Origin: Sorangium cellulosum So ce56
GTDB taxonomy: Bacteria; Myxococcota_A; Polyangia; Polyangiales; Polyangiaceae
Direction of reading: 5' to 3'
Length of the DNA: 64,000 nucleotides
NCBI RefSeq assembly: GCF_000067165.1
Contig: NC_010162.1
Location: 12,822,501 to 12,886,500, forward strand
In this document: positions 57,247-64,000 of the stretch, one piece after another
How the letters are laid out: each line of letters opens with the position of its first letter
Numbering within the stretch: position 1 is the stretch's first letter
Notes under the pieces: generated by a model
The model's database searches: none
The model's input: only the letters and a program-made list of their open reading frames with translations
Told to the model about the DNA's origin: nothing
Program-made: the position numbers and the translations under genes

Positions 57247-58020
57247 TTGAGCCACGATCGCGATCTCGTCGTCCTGACGCAGAACATCTGGGGGGGAGTC
57301 GCCCTCTGGGAGCGGCGCCGGGCGATGCTTGCCAGGCTCATCGGCGATCTGCGCCCTTGCCTCCTCGGGCTCCAGGAGGTGCACGCGCCGGCGGCGAGCG
57401 GCGACCTCGGCCAGGCCGGGGAGCTCTCGCGGCTCGCCGGCGGATACCGGGCCTGGTTCGCGCCGGGCAGGGTCGCCGCGAGCGGCGAGTGCGAGGGGGT
57501 CGCGCTGCTCTGCCGGGAGGACATCGAGGTGCTCGATCACTCCGTGGAGGCGCTCACGCTCGATCGCGACGACCCGTTCGAGCGCGACAGCCAGCGCGTC
57601 GTCCTGCGCGCCGCGATCCGGCACGCCGGCGCGGTGGTCGACGTGCTCGTCACGCACCTCTCGCTGTCGAAGCGCGCGCGGGCGCGCACCGTGCGCGAGC
57701 TCGTGAGCTTCGCCGCGCGCGAGCGCCAGAAGTCGGGGAGCCACGGCGCCGTGCTGATGGGCGACTTCAACGCGCTCCCCAGCGAGGAGGCGGTCTGTTA
57801 TCTCCAGGCGAGCGCCGGAAACGGCTCCTGGCTCGACGCCTGGACGCAGGCGCACCCCGGCAAGGCGGGCGGCACCTGGCCCGCGGGCCTGCCGCTGCGC
57901 CGCATCGATTATGTCTTCGTTCAACCGGGCGAGGGGTGGGCGATCACGCGCTGCGAGCGGGCGCCTTTCTCCGGCTCGGATCATCTCGGCGTGGCCGCGT
58001 GGCTGCGGCTCGGCGCCTGA
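57247..58020 (+). CDS. Endonuclease/exonuclease/phosphatase-fold protein
   Basis: 257-aa Mg-dependent hydrolase of the EEP superfamily. N13 (VLTQNIWGG), E44 (GLQEVHAP), GDFNALPSE with catalytic Asp and Asn, RIDYVFV, and SDHLGVAAW with the His give a complete active site. Substrate (nucleic acid or a phosphodiester/sphingolipid) is not decided. The start is TTG 57247 with AGGAGG directly upstream. It follows the phospholipase D gene by 18 bases, so a phospholipid role is possible. Confidence 0.88.
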   Translation: MSHDRDLVVLTQNIWGGVALWERRRAMLARLIGDLRPCLLGLQEVHAPAASGDLGQAGELSRLAGGYRAWFAPGRVAASGECEGVALLCREDIEVLDHSVEALTLDRDDPFERDSQRVVLRAAIRHAGAVVDVLVTHLSLSKRARARTVRELVSFAARERQKSGSHGAVLMGDFNALPSEEAVCYLQASAGNGSWLDAWTQAHPGKAGGTWPAGLPLRRIDYVFVQPGEGWAITRCERAPFSGSDHLGVAAWLRLGA

Positions 58021-58122
58021 AGGGCGGGGCCCCGCTCGCCCGGATCTCCAGCGGATCTCGATGGAGCAGGCCCTCGCGCGCAAACTGTACCTGCTGCGGC
58101 GGACCGGGTAGGCTGGCGGCAC

Positions 58123-58764
58123 ATGAGCAGGCTGCTGATCTTGGGGGCGACCGGCGGCACGGGCGCCGCGTTGATCCGTCAGGCGCTGGAGGCTGGACAC
58201 GAGGTCTCGGCATTCGCGCGCACGCCCGCCACCATCCCTGTCCCGCACCATGAGCGGCTGCGCGCGCTCCGCGGCGACATCATGGATGCCGAGCAGGTGT
58301 CGCGCGCCGTGTCCGGCCACGACGCCGTCCTCTCGGCGCTGGGGTCGCGCGGCCTGGGCCCGACGCGCGTCTACTCCGACGGCATCGTCCACGTCCTGCG
58401 CGCGATGAAGGAGCACGGCGTCCGCCGCCTGATCGCCGTCACCGCCGCGGGCATCGGCGAGGAGCAGCAGCCTGCGCTCTGGTTCCGGCTCCTGGTCAAG
58501 CCGATGCTCCGCAACAGGTATTCCGACATGCTGCGCATGGAAGAGGCCCTCCGCCGGAGCGATGTGGACTGGACCGTCGTGCGCGTCCCCAAGCTCACCG
58601 ACGGGCGGCTCACCAAGGAGTGCCGCGCCGAAGTCGACCCCTCGCCGCCGGAGGGCTACCTCTTTGGCGGCCCCGCGATCTCGCGCGAGGATCTGGCGTA
58701 TTTCATGCTCTCCCAGCTGGAGAGCGAAGAGTACCTCCGCAAGGCGATCGTCGTGACGTACTGA
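58123..58764 (+). CDS. NAD(P)-binding Rossmann-fold protein (atypical SDR, NmrA-like)
   Basis: 213-aa protein. The dinucleotide-binding motif ILGATGGTGAAL is at the N-terminus, with AFART for NADP preference and VLSALGSRG. It has the short length of the atypical SDR-a5/BVR-B group. The active-site Tyr-Lys pair of classical SDRs is missing. It could be a redox sensor or reductase. Same strand as its neighbour with 102 bases between. Confidence 0.88.
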   Translation: MSRLLILGATGGTGAALIRQALEAGHEVSAFARTPATIPVPHHERLRALRGDIMDAEQVSRAVSGHDAVLSALGSRGLGPTRVYSDGIVHVLRAMKEHGVRRLIAVTAAGIGEEQQPALWFRLLVKPMLRNRYSDMLRMEEALRRSDVDWTVVRVPKLTDGRLTKECRAEVDPSPPEGYLFGGPAISREDLAYFMLSQLESEEYLRKAIVVTY

Positions 58765-58923
58765 GCGCGCGGCGCTGTCGTCATCTCTTGACGCAGCCGC
58801 GGAGCATCGGTCTGCTGCCGCCCCCGCCGTCGTGGCCAGCCCGCGGCGCGCCCGCGGTGATCGCCACGAATGCCGCGATCGCCGTGATCCTCGCGACGCT
58901 GCCGAGCAGAGGCCTCAGAATCC

Positions 58924-61900
58924 ATGATTTTCTCCCCCAGGACCGCTCTCCCATGGTTCCTCGGTCTGGCGCTGATCGCCCTGAGCGGGTGCGAGCTGCT
59001 CGTCTCAGCGGACCGCAGCAAGATCGATGTGCCCGCTGTCGGGGGCAATGGCGGAGAGGGCGGTAGCGGCGGAGAAGGCGGCAGCGGCGGAGAAGGCGGT
59101 AGCGGCGGAGAGAGCGGCAGCGGCGGAGAAGGCGGCAGCGGCGGAGAGAGCGGCAGCGGTGGGCAGGGCGGCGCGGCCGGCGCGGTGTGCGGCGATGGCG
59201 CGGTCAGCGCTCCTGTCGAGGTGTGCGACGATGGGAATCGGACGGCCGGCGACGGGTGCGATCCGGGCTGCGCGATCGAGCCCGGATTCGCGTGCGCCGG
59301 GGCGCCGAGCGTGTGTACGAGCGGGTGCGGCGACGGGGTGCTGGGCGGCGCGGAGACCTGCGACGACGGCGGCGACAAGGACGGCGATTGCTGCTCGCGC
59401 GCGTGTCAGGTCGAGCCCGGCTGTGAGGTCGAGCCGAACGACGAATTCGCCTCGGCCAACGACGCCTTCGCCATCGCGCCCGGCGGTCGGATCCGCGCGT
59501 TCATCGACCCCGAATCCGACGTGGACGTGTTCTCGGTGACCGTCCCCGAGGGGTCGGTAGGGCGCATCAAGGCAGAGACGCTCGATGGCCCGCTGGGCAC
59601 GACGTGCAGCTCGTTCGGCGTCGATACCCATCTGACGATCTTCGACGCGAGCCTGGTGAGCATCGAGGACAACGACGATGTCGCCGACGACGATACCTGC
59701 TCGTTCCTGGCGCTGCGCAAGCTGAGCCCTGGCGAGTATTTCGTCCGCGTGCAGATCTCCCCTGGAGCGGAGCCCGCGACGTTCGACTACACGCTCTCCC
59801 TCACGCTGGATACCTCGGTGTGCGGCGACGGCGTGCTGGAGGATCCGGAGCTCTGCGACGACGGCGACACGACCGGCGGTGACGGCTGCAGCGCGGCGTG
59901 CGAGCTGGAGCTCCGCTCTCCCGAGGTCGAGCCGAACGGCACCGCGGCGGAGGCGGGAGGGCGCGCCGCGCTCCGGCCGAACGTGCTCGTCTCGGCGGCG
60001 ATCGAGCCCCTCGGCGATATCGACGTCTTCGCCTTCGAGGTGCCGAGCCTCGCGGACGTCCAGCTCGCGACGTTCAGCCCCGGGCGGCTGGACGAGTGCG
60101 CCGAGGGCGTCGACACCTTCCTCCAGCTGCTCGACGTGGACGGCGCGACGGTGCTGGCGAGCGACGACGACAGCGGCCTCGAGGCGTGCTCGCTCATCGA
60201 CTCGAGCGTCGACGACAGGGCGACACGGCTCCAGCCGGGCACGTATTATGTGACCGTCGAGGAGTTCAACAACGACGCCTCCATCCCCGGGTACGACCTC
60301 CTCATCGCCTTCACCTCGCTCTGCGGCAACGGGGTGATCGAGGAGGGCGAGGCGTGCGACGGCGGGGAGCGGTGTTCCTCGGCGTGCGCGCGGATCGCGG
60401 TGTGCGGCGACGGAGCCATCGATGGCGGCGAGGCGTGCGACGACGGCGGGACCGAGGGCGGAGATGGCTGCAGCGCCGCGTGCCAGCTCGAGGGGACCCT
60501 CCCGGAGATCGAGCCGAACGACGCGCGAGGCCAGGCCACCGCGGGTCGGGCGACCGCGGCGGGGGCGCTGTTCACCGCGTCGATCTCTCCGCCGGGAGAG
60601 GTCGACTTCTTCGCCATAGACGTCCCCGGCCTGGCCGAGCTGGAGGTGGAGACATTCGATGCGACCGGTCCGACCTCGTGCCGCGGCATCGACACCGTGG
60701 TGCGGCTCCTCGCGCCCGACGGCGCCGTGATCGCCGAGGACAACGACGGCGGCGAGGCCAGGTGCTCCCGTATCCGCGCCGCCGTCACCGCGCCGGGCGT
60801 CGATTACGTCCGCTATTACGTGCGGGTCCAGGACTATGGAGGAGACTCCATCGCTGGATATACGGTGCGCGCGCGGACGACGGCCGTCTGCGGCGACGGC
60901 GCGGTCGAGGGCCTGGAGGAGTGCGACGGCGGCGCCGCGTGCGGGGCGACGTGCCAGCGCGTCCCGGTGTGCGGAGACGGCTTCGTCGACGAGCCCGAGG
61001 TCTGCGATGACGGCAACACCGGAGGCGGGGATGGCTGCGACGCCGCATGTCGGATCGAGGGCGCGATCGCCGAGATCGAGCCCAACTCGACCCCTGCCGA
61101 GGCCGAGGCGAACGGCGCTATCGCGCCGGGAGCGCTCGTGTCCGGCGCGATCGAGCCGGACAGCGATGTCGATCTCTTCGCCCTGCAGCTCACGAGCGTC
61201 TCCGATCTCCGGCTCGAGACCTTCGATTCGAGCGGCCCCGCGCGGTGCGCCGAGGGCGTCGACACGGTCCTCTCCCTCCTCTCGCCGGACGGGGCGACCG
61301 TGCTCGCCTCCGACGACGACGGCGGGATCGGCGCCTGCTCGCTCATCGACTCGAGGAGCCCCGGCGGGGCCGCGGCGCGCCGCCTGGGTCCCGGGACATA
61401 CCATGTCCGGGTCAGCGGCTTCCCGGAGCAGCCGGGGGCCCGCTACACGCTGCGGGTCTCGCTCGACGCTTCGTGCGGCGACGGCGTGAGGGAGGGCGCG
61501 GAGGAGTGCGACGGCGGCGCGGGGTGCAGCGCCCGCTGCGAGAGGCTCCCGGTCTGCGGCGACGGCCTGCTCGACGCGCCGGAGGGGTGCGACGACGGCA
61601 ATGCCGCGGGCGGAGACGGGTGCAGCCCCGCCTGCCAGCTCGAGGCGGTGACCGCCGAGATCGAGCCGAACGACACCCCCGCGCAGGCCGGGGCGAGCGA
61701 TCTCGTGATCTCCGGCGATGCGCTCCTCGCGGCGAGCCTCGCCGCGGGCGGCGACAGGGACGTGTTCCGCCTGAGCTTGCCTGTCGCCTCGGTCGTGCGC
61801 CTCGAGGTCTTCGACGGCACGGCGGCGGGCTGCGAGGGAGGCCTCCTCACGACGCTCCGCGTGCTCGACGCGGCGGGCGGGACGGTCGCGACGGACGAGG

Positions 61901-62466
61901 GGCTCTCCGACGCCGCGTATGCGGGGGGCATCGGCGGATGCTCGGCGCTCGTCATGGCGTTGCCTTCCGGCGACCACGACGTCGAGGTCGCGGCGCGCGA
62001 GGGCGGCGCGGAATTTCCGCTCTACCTCCTCCAGGCCAAGATCCTCGCGCCGGCGGGCGCCGAGGAGGAGCCGAATGGCACCATCGCCACCGCGAGCGGA
62101 TTCGCCGGCTCCGATGTGTTCATCGCCGGCGCGCGGGCGACCGACGATTTCGACTTCTACGCCGTGGATGTCCCGGAGGGCCGGTCGATCCGCGCGGAGA
62201 TCATCGAGGGCGGCGAGGAGGCGTGCGAGTCGCTCGACATCGACAGCCGGCTGTCGCTGCTCGACGCCGCGGGCGCGCTCATCGCGGACGATGACGACGG
62301 CGGCCGGGGCAACTGCTCGATCCTCGACGGCACCGGGGACGCCCCGCGCCACCCCGGGGCTCACGCGCTACCGGCGGGGCGGTACTTCCTCCGCGTCCGC
62401 GCCGCGTCCGGCGCCTCGGGCACCGCGGCCCTCTTCGCGTACCGGCTGGCCGTCACGCTCCGCTGA
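58924..62466 (+). CDS. Large DUF4215 / PPC-repeat lipoprotein
   Basis: 1180-aa lipoprotein. Signal ALIALSGC, lipid site C23. A Gly/Ser/Glu linker (18-bp DNA repeat) spans about 42-80. Then come cysteine-rich DUF4215 repeats (CGDGAVSAPVEVCDDGN; CGDGVLEDPELCDDGD; DGCSAAC), alternating with six pre-peptidase C-terminal (PPC)-type domains, each starting around a (V/I/E)EPN(D/G/S) motif. DUF4215 is common in myxobacteria. It is probably a long surface stalk or adhesin; ligand unknown. ATG 58924 places the signal correctly. Confidence 0.9.
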   Translation: MIFSPRTALPWFLGLALIALSGCELLVSADRSKIDVPAVGGNGGEGGSGGEGGSGGEGGSGGESGSGGEGGSGGESGSGGQGGAAGAVCGDGAVSAPVEVCDDGNRTAGDGCDPGCAIEPGFACAGAPSVCTSGCGDGVLGGAETCDDGGDKDGDCCSRACQVEPGCEVEPNDEFASANDAFAIAPGGRIRAFIDPESDVDVFSVTVPEGSVGRIKAETLDGPLGTTCSSFGVDTHLTIFDASLVSIEDNDDVADDDTCSFLALRKLSPGEYFVRVQISPGAEPATFDYTLSLTLDTSVCGDGVLEDPELCDDGDTTGGDGCSAACELELRSPEVEPNGTAAEAGGRAALRPNVLVSAAIEPLGDIDVFAFEVPSLADVQLATFSPGRLDECAEGVDTFLQLLDVDGATVLASDDDSGLEACSLIDSSVDDRATRLQPGTYYVTVEEFNNDASIPGYDLLIAFTSLCGNGVIEEGEACDGGERCSSACARIAVCGDGAIDGGEACDDGGTEGGDGCSAACQLEGTLPEIEPNDARGQATAGRATAAGALFTASISPPGEVDFFAIDVPGLAELEVETFDATGPTSCRGIDTVVRLLAPDGAVIAEDNDGGEARCSRIRAAVTAPGVDYVRYYVRVQDYGGDSIAGYTVRARTTAVCGDGAVEGLEECDGGAACGATCQRVPVCGDGFVDEPEVCDDGNTGGGDGCDAACRIEGAIAEIEPNSTPAEAEANGAIAPGALVSGAIEPDSDVDLFALQLTSVSDLRLETFDSSGPARCAEGVDTVLSLLSPDGATVLASDDDGGIGACSLIDSRSPGGAAARRLGPGTYHVRVSGFPEQPGARYTLRVSLDASCGDGVREGAEECDGGAGCSARCERLPVCGDGLLDAPEGCDDGNAAGGDGCSPACQLEAVTAEIEPNDTPAQAGASDLVISGDALLAASLAAGGDRDVFRLSLPVASVVRLEVFDGTAAGCEGGLLTTLRVLDAAGGTVATDEGLSDAAYAGGIGGCSALVMALPSGDHDVEVAAREGGAEFPLYLLQAKILAPAGAEEEPNGTIATASGFAGSDVFIAGARATDDFDFYAVDVPEGRSIRAEIIEGGEEACESLDIDSRLSLLDAAGALIADDDDGGRGNCSILDGTGDAPRHPGAHALPAGRYFLRVRAASGASGTAALFAYRLAVTLR
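59050..59157 (+). repeat. Coding tandem repeat, 18-bp unit
   Basis: Six copies of an 18-base unit encoding GGEGGS or GGESGS (starts every 18 bases from 59050), in the linker of the DUF4215 lipoprotein. Silent differences between copies show age. It is a flexible spacer between the lipid anchor and the domains. Confidence 0.85.
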
Positions 62467-63215
62467 CGAGCGCGGACGCCGCCGGACGTCCGGGAACACC
62501 CTTGGCCCCGTCCGGCCGGGACGGGGCGTGTTCGCCGCTGCGCGTCCAGCGCCGCGCGCCGCCGGGAGGCCGGGACGCACCCGCCGCCGCGCGGCGACTC
62601 GATGTCTCGATATCCCATCATCGCGAGACTGCCGCGCTCCGTCGCGCCGCCGCGCGGTGTGGCTCGGCGGTGCTCATCGGAGCCGCATGGGGGGGCCATA
62701 CCCACAAGCGTCGGTAGGTGGATCGAGCGCCGGGGGCGGCACGGAGATGCCTTGTGCCTCGCCCGCGCGCCCGCCCTGGCGCTGCCCGGCGATTCCCGCC
62801 CTCGGCCGCGCCACGCGGCGCCGCTGCACACCGCATCTCGGCGCGGGTGCGTGATACTTCGGCTGGATGTAGGCGCCCGCGGGGTGCGTTCACGGCAGAG
62901 GGCACGAGTCCATTGTCGAGGAGTGCCGGTATTCTCCCTGGTTCTAACTCCGTCCTGTTTTTGCCCGGAAAGATGCCAGTCAAAAGTGCTTGCGTGAGAC
63001 CGCGGGGAGAATAGTCTCCTGTTGTTCGCGTCATGACCTCGGGGCGGGTTCCTCCGGGAGCGTGACCGTGACGGGACGACGACAACGTGCGTCGCTCCCG
63101 TCTGGGCACCGCTCTCCTGGCGCAGGCCCCGGGGGATTGCATCCCTTGGGTGACGATCTGGATAGGTATCTGCATCAAACTTCACCACAGATTCGATTCC
63201 TCGGAGGTATTTCTC
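62467..63215. other. 749-bp spacer without a recognised gene
   Basis: Open frames on both strands lack protein-like composition and ribosome-binding sites. The first 60 bases hold two hairpins (terminator, listed separately). The stretch 62900-63010 is lower in GC. The promoter for the secreted protein at 63216 is probably in the last 100 bases, but no clear box could be fixed. Confidence 0.45.
62482..62526 (+). terminator. Double hairpin after the DUF4215 lipoprotein gene
   Basis: A 12-base perfect palindrome CCGGACGTCCGG (62482-62493) and an 8-bp stem CCCCGTCC / GGACGGGG (62506-62513 and 62519-62526) with a five-base loop follow the stop within 60 bases. There is no T-run, so it may be a Rho-dependent or GC-type terminator. 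Confidence 0.4.
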
Positions 63216-63740
63216 ATGAAGAATTTTGCTCGTTGGGTGCTCGCTTTCGCAACCATCACGTCGATCTCGGGCAGCGCCATGGCCATCCGGAACGACTGTG
63301 TCTACAACGTGTCGATGAAGACCGGGCTGAGGAAGGTGCCGGTCGGTCAGACCGTCTTCCAGCTGGCCGAGCAGGCGGGCACCCCGTTCAACGATGAGTG
63401 CGGCTACGTGGGCAAGTGGGGCGTCGTGGCGGCCCCGGGCGCAGCGGTCGCCGCCAACCTCTTCCTTCGCCAGGCGACGACGATCGGGGCCAACGACTGC
63501 GACTGGAACTCCTTCTACTTCACGGACGGGAGCATCTCGCTCCTGCCCACCGTGCCGATCCCGCCCAGCACCGTGTCGTTCCCGCCCAGCTCCGGCATCA
63601 CCTCGCGGCTCCAGAAGGCGCCCATCTGCAACTTCGTGGGGATGGAGGACGACTACACCGGCACGATCAAGTCCACGATCCAGTTCTATTCCGCGCTGTC
63701 GATGCCCACGCCGGTCACGTTCGCCCCGCACTGCTACTGA
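63216..63740 (+). CDS. Small secreted protein of unknown function
   Basis: 174-aa protein. Signal peptide MKNFARWVLAFATITSISGS, cut after AMA. The mature part is beta-rich with four or more cysteines (RNDCVYNVS, DECGYVGKWG, NDCDWNSFYF, PHCY). No family recognised. CGGAGG lies ten bases before ATG 63216, so this start is firm. Base use is slightly lower in GC than neighbours. It is followed by a long hairpin region. Confidence 0.7.
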   Translation: MKNFARWVLAFATITSISGSAMAIRNDCVYNVSMKTGLRKVPVGQTVFQLAEQAGTPFNDECGYVGKWGVVAAPGAAVAANLFLRQATTIGANDCDWNSFYFTDGSISLLPTVPIPPSTVSFPPSSGITSRLQKAPICNFVGMEDDYTGTIKSTIQFYSALSMPTPVTFAPHCY

Positions 63741-63797
63741 CGGCGTGCCTTTGAGACCGGTCTTCACTGGGCTCTGAGACGGCGCCCGGCGTCCGAC

Positions 63798-63871
63798 CGA
63801 TCGGCGAGCGCCTCCCTGCAGAAAGCCCATAGTAACGGCCCCGGGCAGGTCGGGGAGGCGCTCGTCGATCG
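63798..63871 (+). other. Long imperfect hairpin between secreted protein and next gene
   Basis: Arms CGATCGGCGAGCGCCTCCC (63798-63816) and GGGAGGCGCTCGTCGATCG (63853-63871) pair over 19 positions with one G-U pair. The 36-base loop contains GCCC/GGGC. It is too long for a simple terminator and could be an RNA processing site, regulator or attenuator. It lies 57 bases after the stop at 63740. Confidence 0.6.
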
Positions 63872-63889
63872 CGTCGTGCGGATTGAGGA

Positions 63890-63928
63890 GGGGGCGCCGG
63901 CGGAACGCCGGCGGCCCCTTTCTCTTCT
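63890..63928 (+). terminator. Terminator-like hairpin before the gene at 63989
   Basis: GGGGGCGCCGGCG (63890-63902), GAA loop, CGCCGGCGGCCCC (63906-63918), one mismatch, followed by TTTCTCTT. This is a strong Rho-independent-type structure. Since it lies 60 bases before the next gene, it either ends the upstream transcript or acts as an attenuator. Confidence 0.6.
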
Positions 63929-63988
63929 CCGCCTCTGCCGAGCTCCCGACTCGAGGGCTCTAGCCAGGTCAACTCGTCTGGAGGAACA

Positions 63989-64000
63989 ATGATGCAACCG
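63989..64000 (+). CDS. Start of a gene that continues beyond the window (partial)
   Basis: ATG at 63989 with GGAGG at 63980-63984. Only MMQP is visible, so no family can be given. It follows the two hairpins, which may control it. Confidence 0.55.

Noticed and set aside
62602..63178. Open frames of 130-190 codons on both strands in the 62.5-63.2 kb spacer
   Set aside because: No motif, no signal for translation start, composition like random 70% GC DNA.

Overview
The DNA is very GC-rich with strong codon bias. It carries a Ser/Thr kinase with a zinc-ribbon, a full type II secretion operon, a sigma-54-type response regulator, DUF4215 cysteine-rich lipoproteins, thrombospondin-3/vWA lipoproteins, Tat-exported hydrolase-like proteins and unusual ECF sigma factors. 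This mix points to a myxobacterium of the Sorangium/Polyangium type. That assignment is inferred from gene content, not from a marker gene. I saw no rRNA, tRNA, CRISPR array or intact insertion sequence.

Layout. 1-3.5 kb: an AbiEii-like nucleotidyltransferase pair (minus), then a soluble protein kinase and threonine synthase (plus). 3.5-20.3 kb: a minus-strand type II secretion operon in the order gspC, small membrane gene, gspD, E, F, a second GspG-like gene, gspG, H, I, J, K, L, M, N, then a REC-GAF-PAS-STAS regulator 70 bases further on. Most junctions overlap by 1-4 bases. 20.5-21.9 kb: an NtrC-type regulator just upstream. 22-28.8 kb: isochorismatase/ferredoxin cluster, a low-GC insert, a COQ4-like gene divergent from a TetR repressor with a double palindrome between them, a HisN-like phosphatase, an esterase and a lipoprotein. 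29-34 kb: htpG, a Tat hydrolase-like protein, a TPR membrane protein, and efp preceded by a small tandem repeat. 34-46.2 kb: two large lipoproteins (one with a formylglycine-generating-enzyme-like domain), a DUF5522 mini-protein, a calcium-binding vWA lipoprotein, chrA, a ceramide-glucosyltransferase-like enzyme and an acyl-CoA dehydrogenase. 46.3-51 kb: an accessory stretch with AlaX, small orphans and barrel-like proteins. 49.8-55.1 kb: an ECF sigma locus. 55.3-64 kb: cysteine-type ccmE, a frameshifted phospholipase D, a nuclease/phosphatase-fold gene, an NAD(P)-binding protein, a DUF4215/PPC lipoprotein, a small secreted protein and a long RNA hairpin before the next gene.

The most novel signal is at 49.8-55.1 kb. 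Three genes (an outer-membrane protein, an ECF sigma factor, and a sigma factor fused to a membrane segment and a TPR-like tail) are preceded by the same bipartite motif, CGATT-N2-GCAAC-N16-CCGGA. In all three cases the next ATG begins exactly 11 bases after the last A of the motif. This looks like a small sigma regulon read from leaderless or nearly leaderless mRNAs. It includes a one-protein combination of sigma factor and membrane-anchored sensor/anti-sigma-like part.
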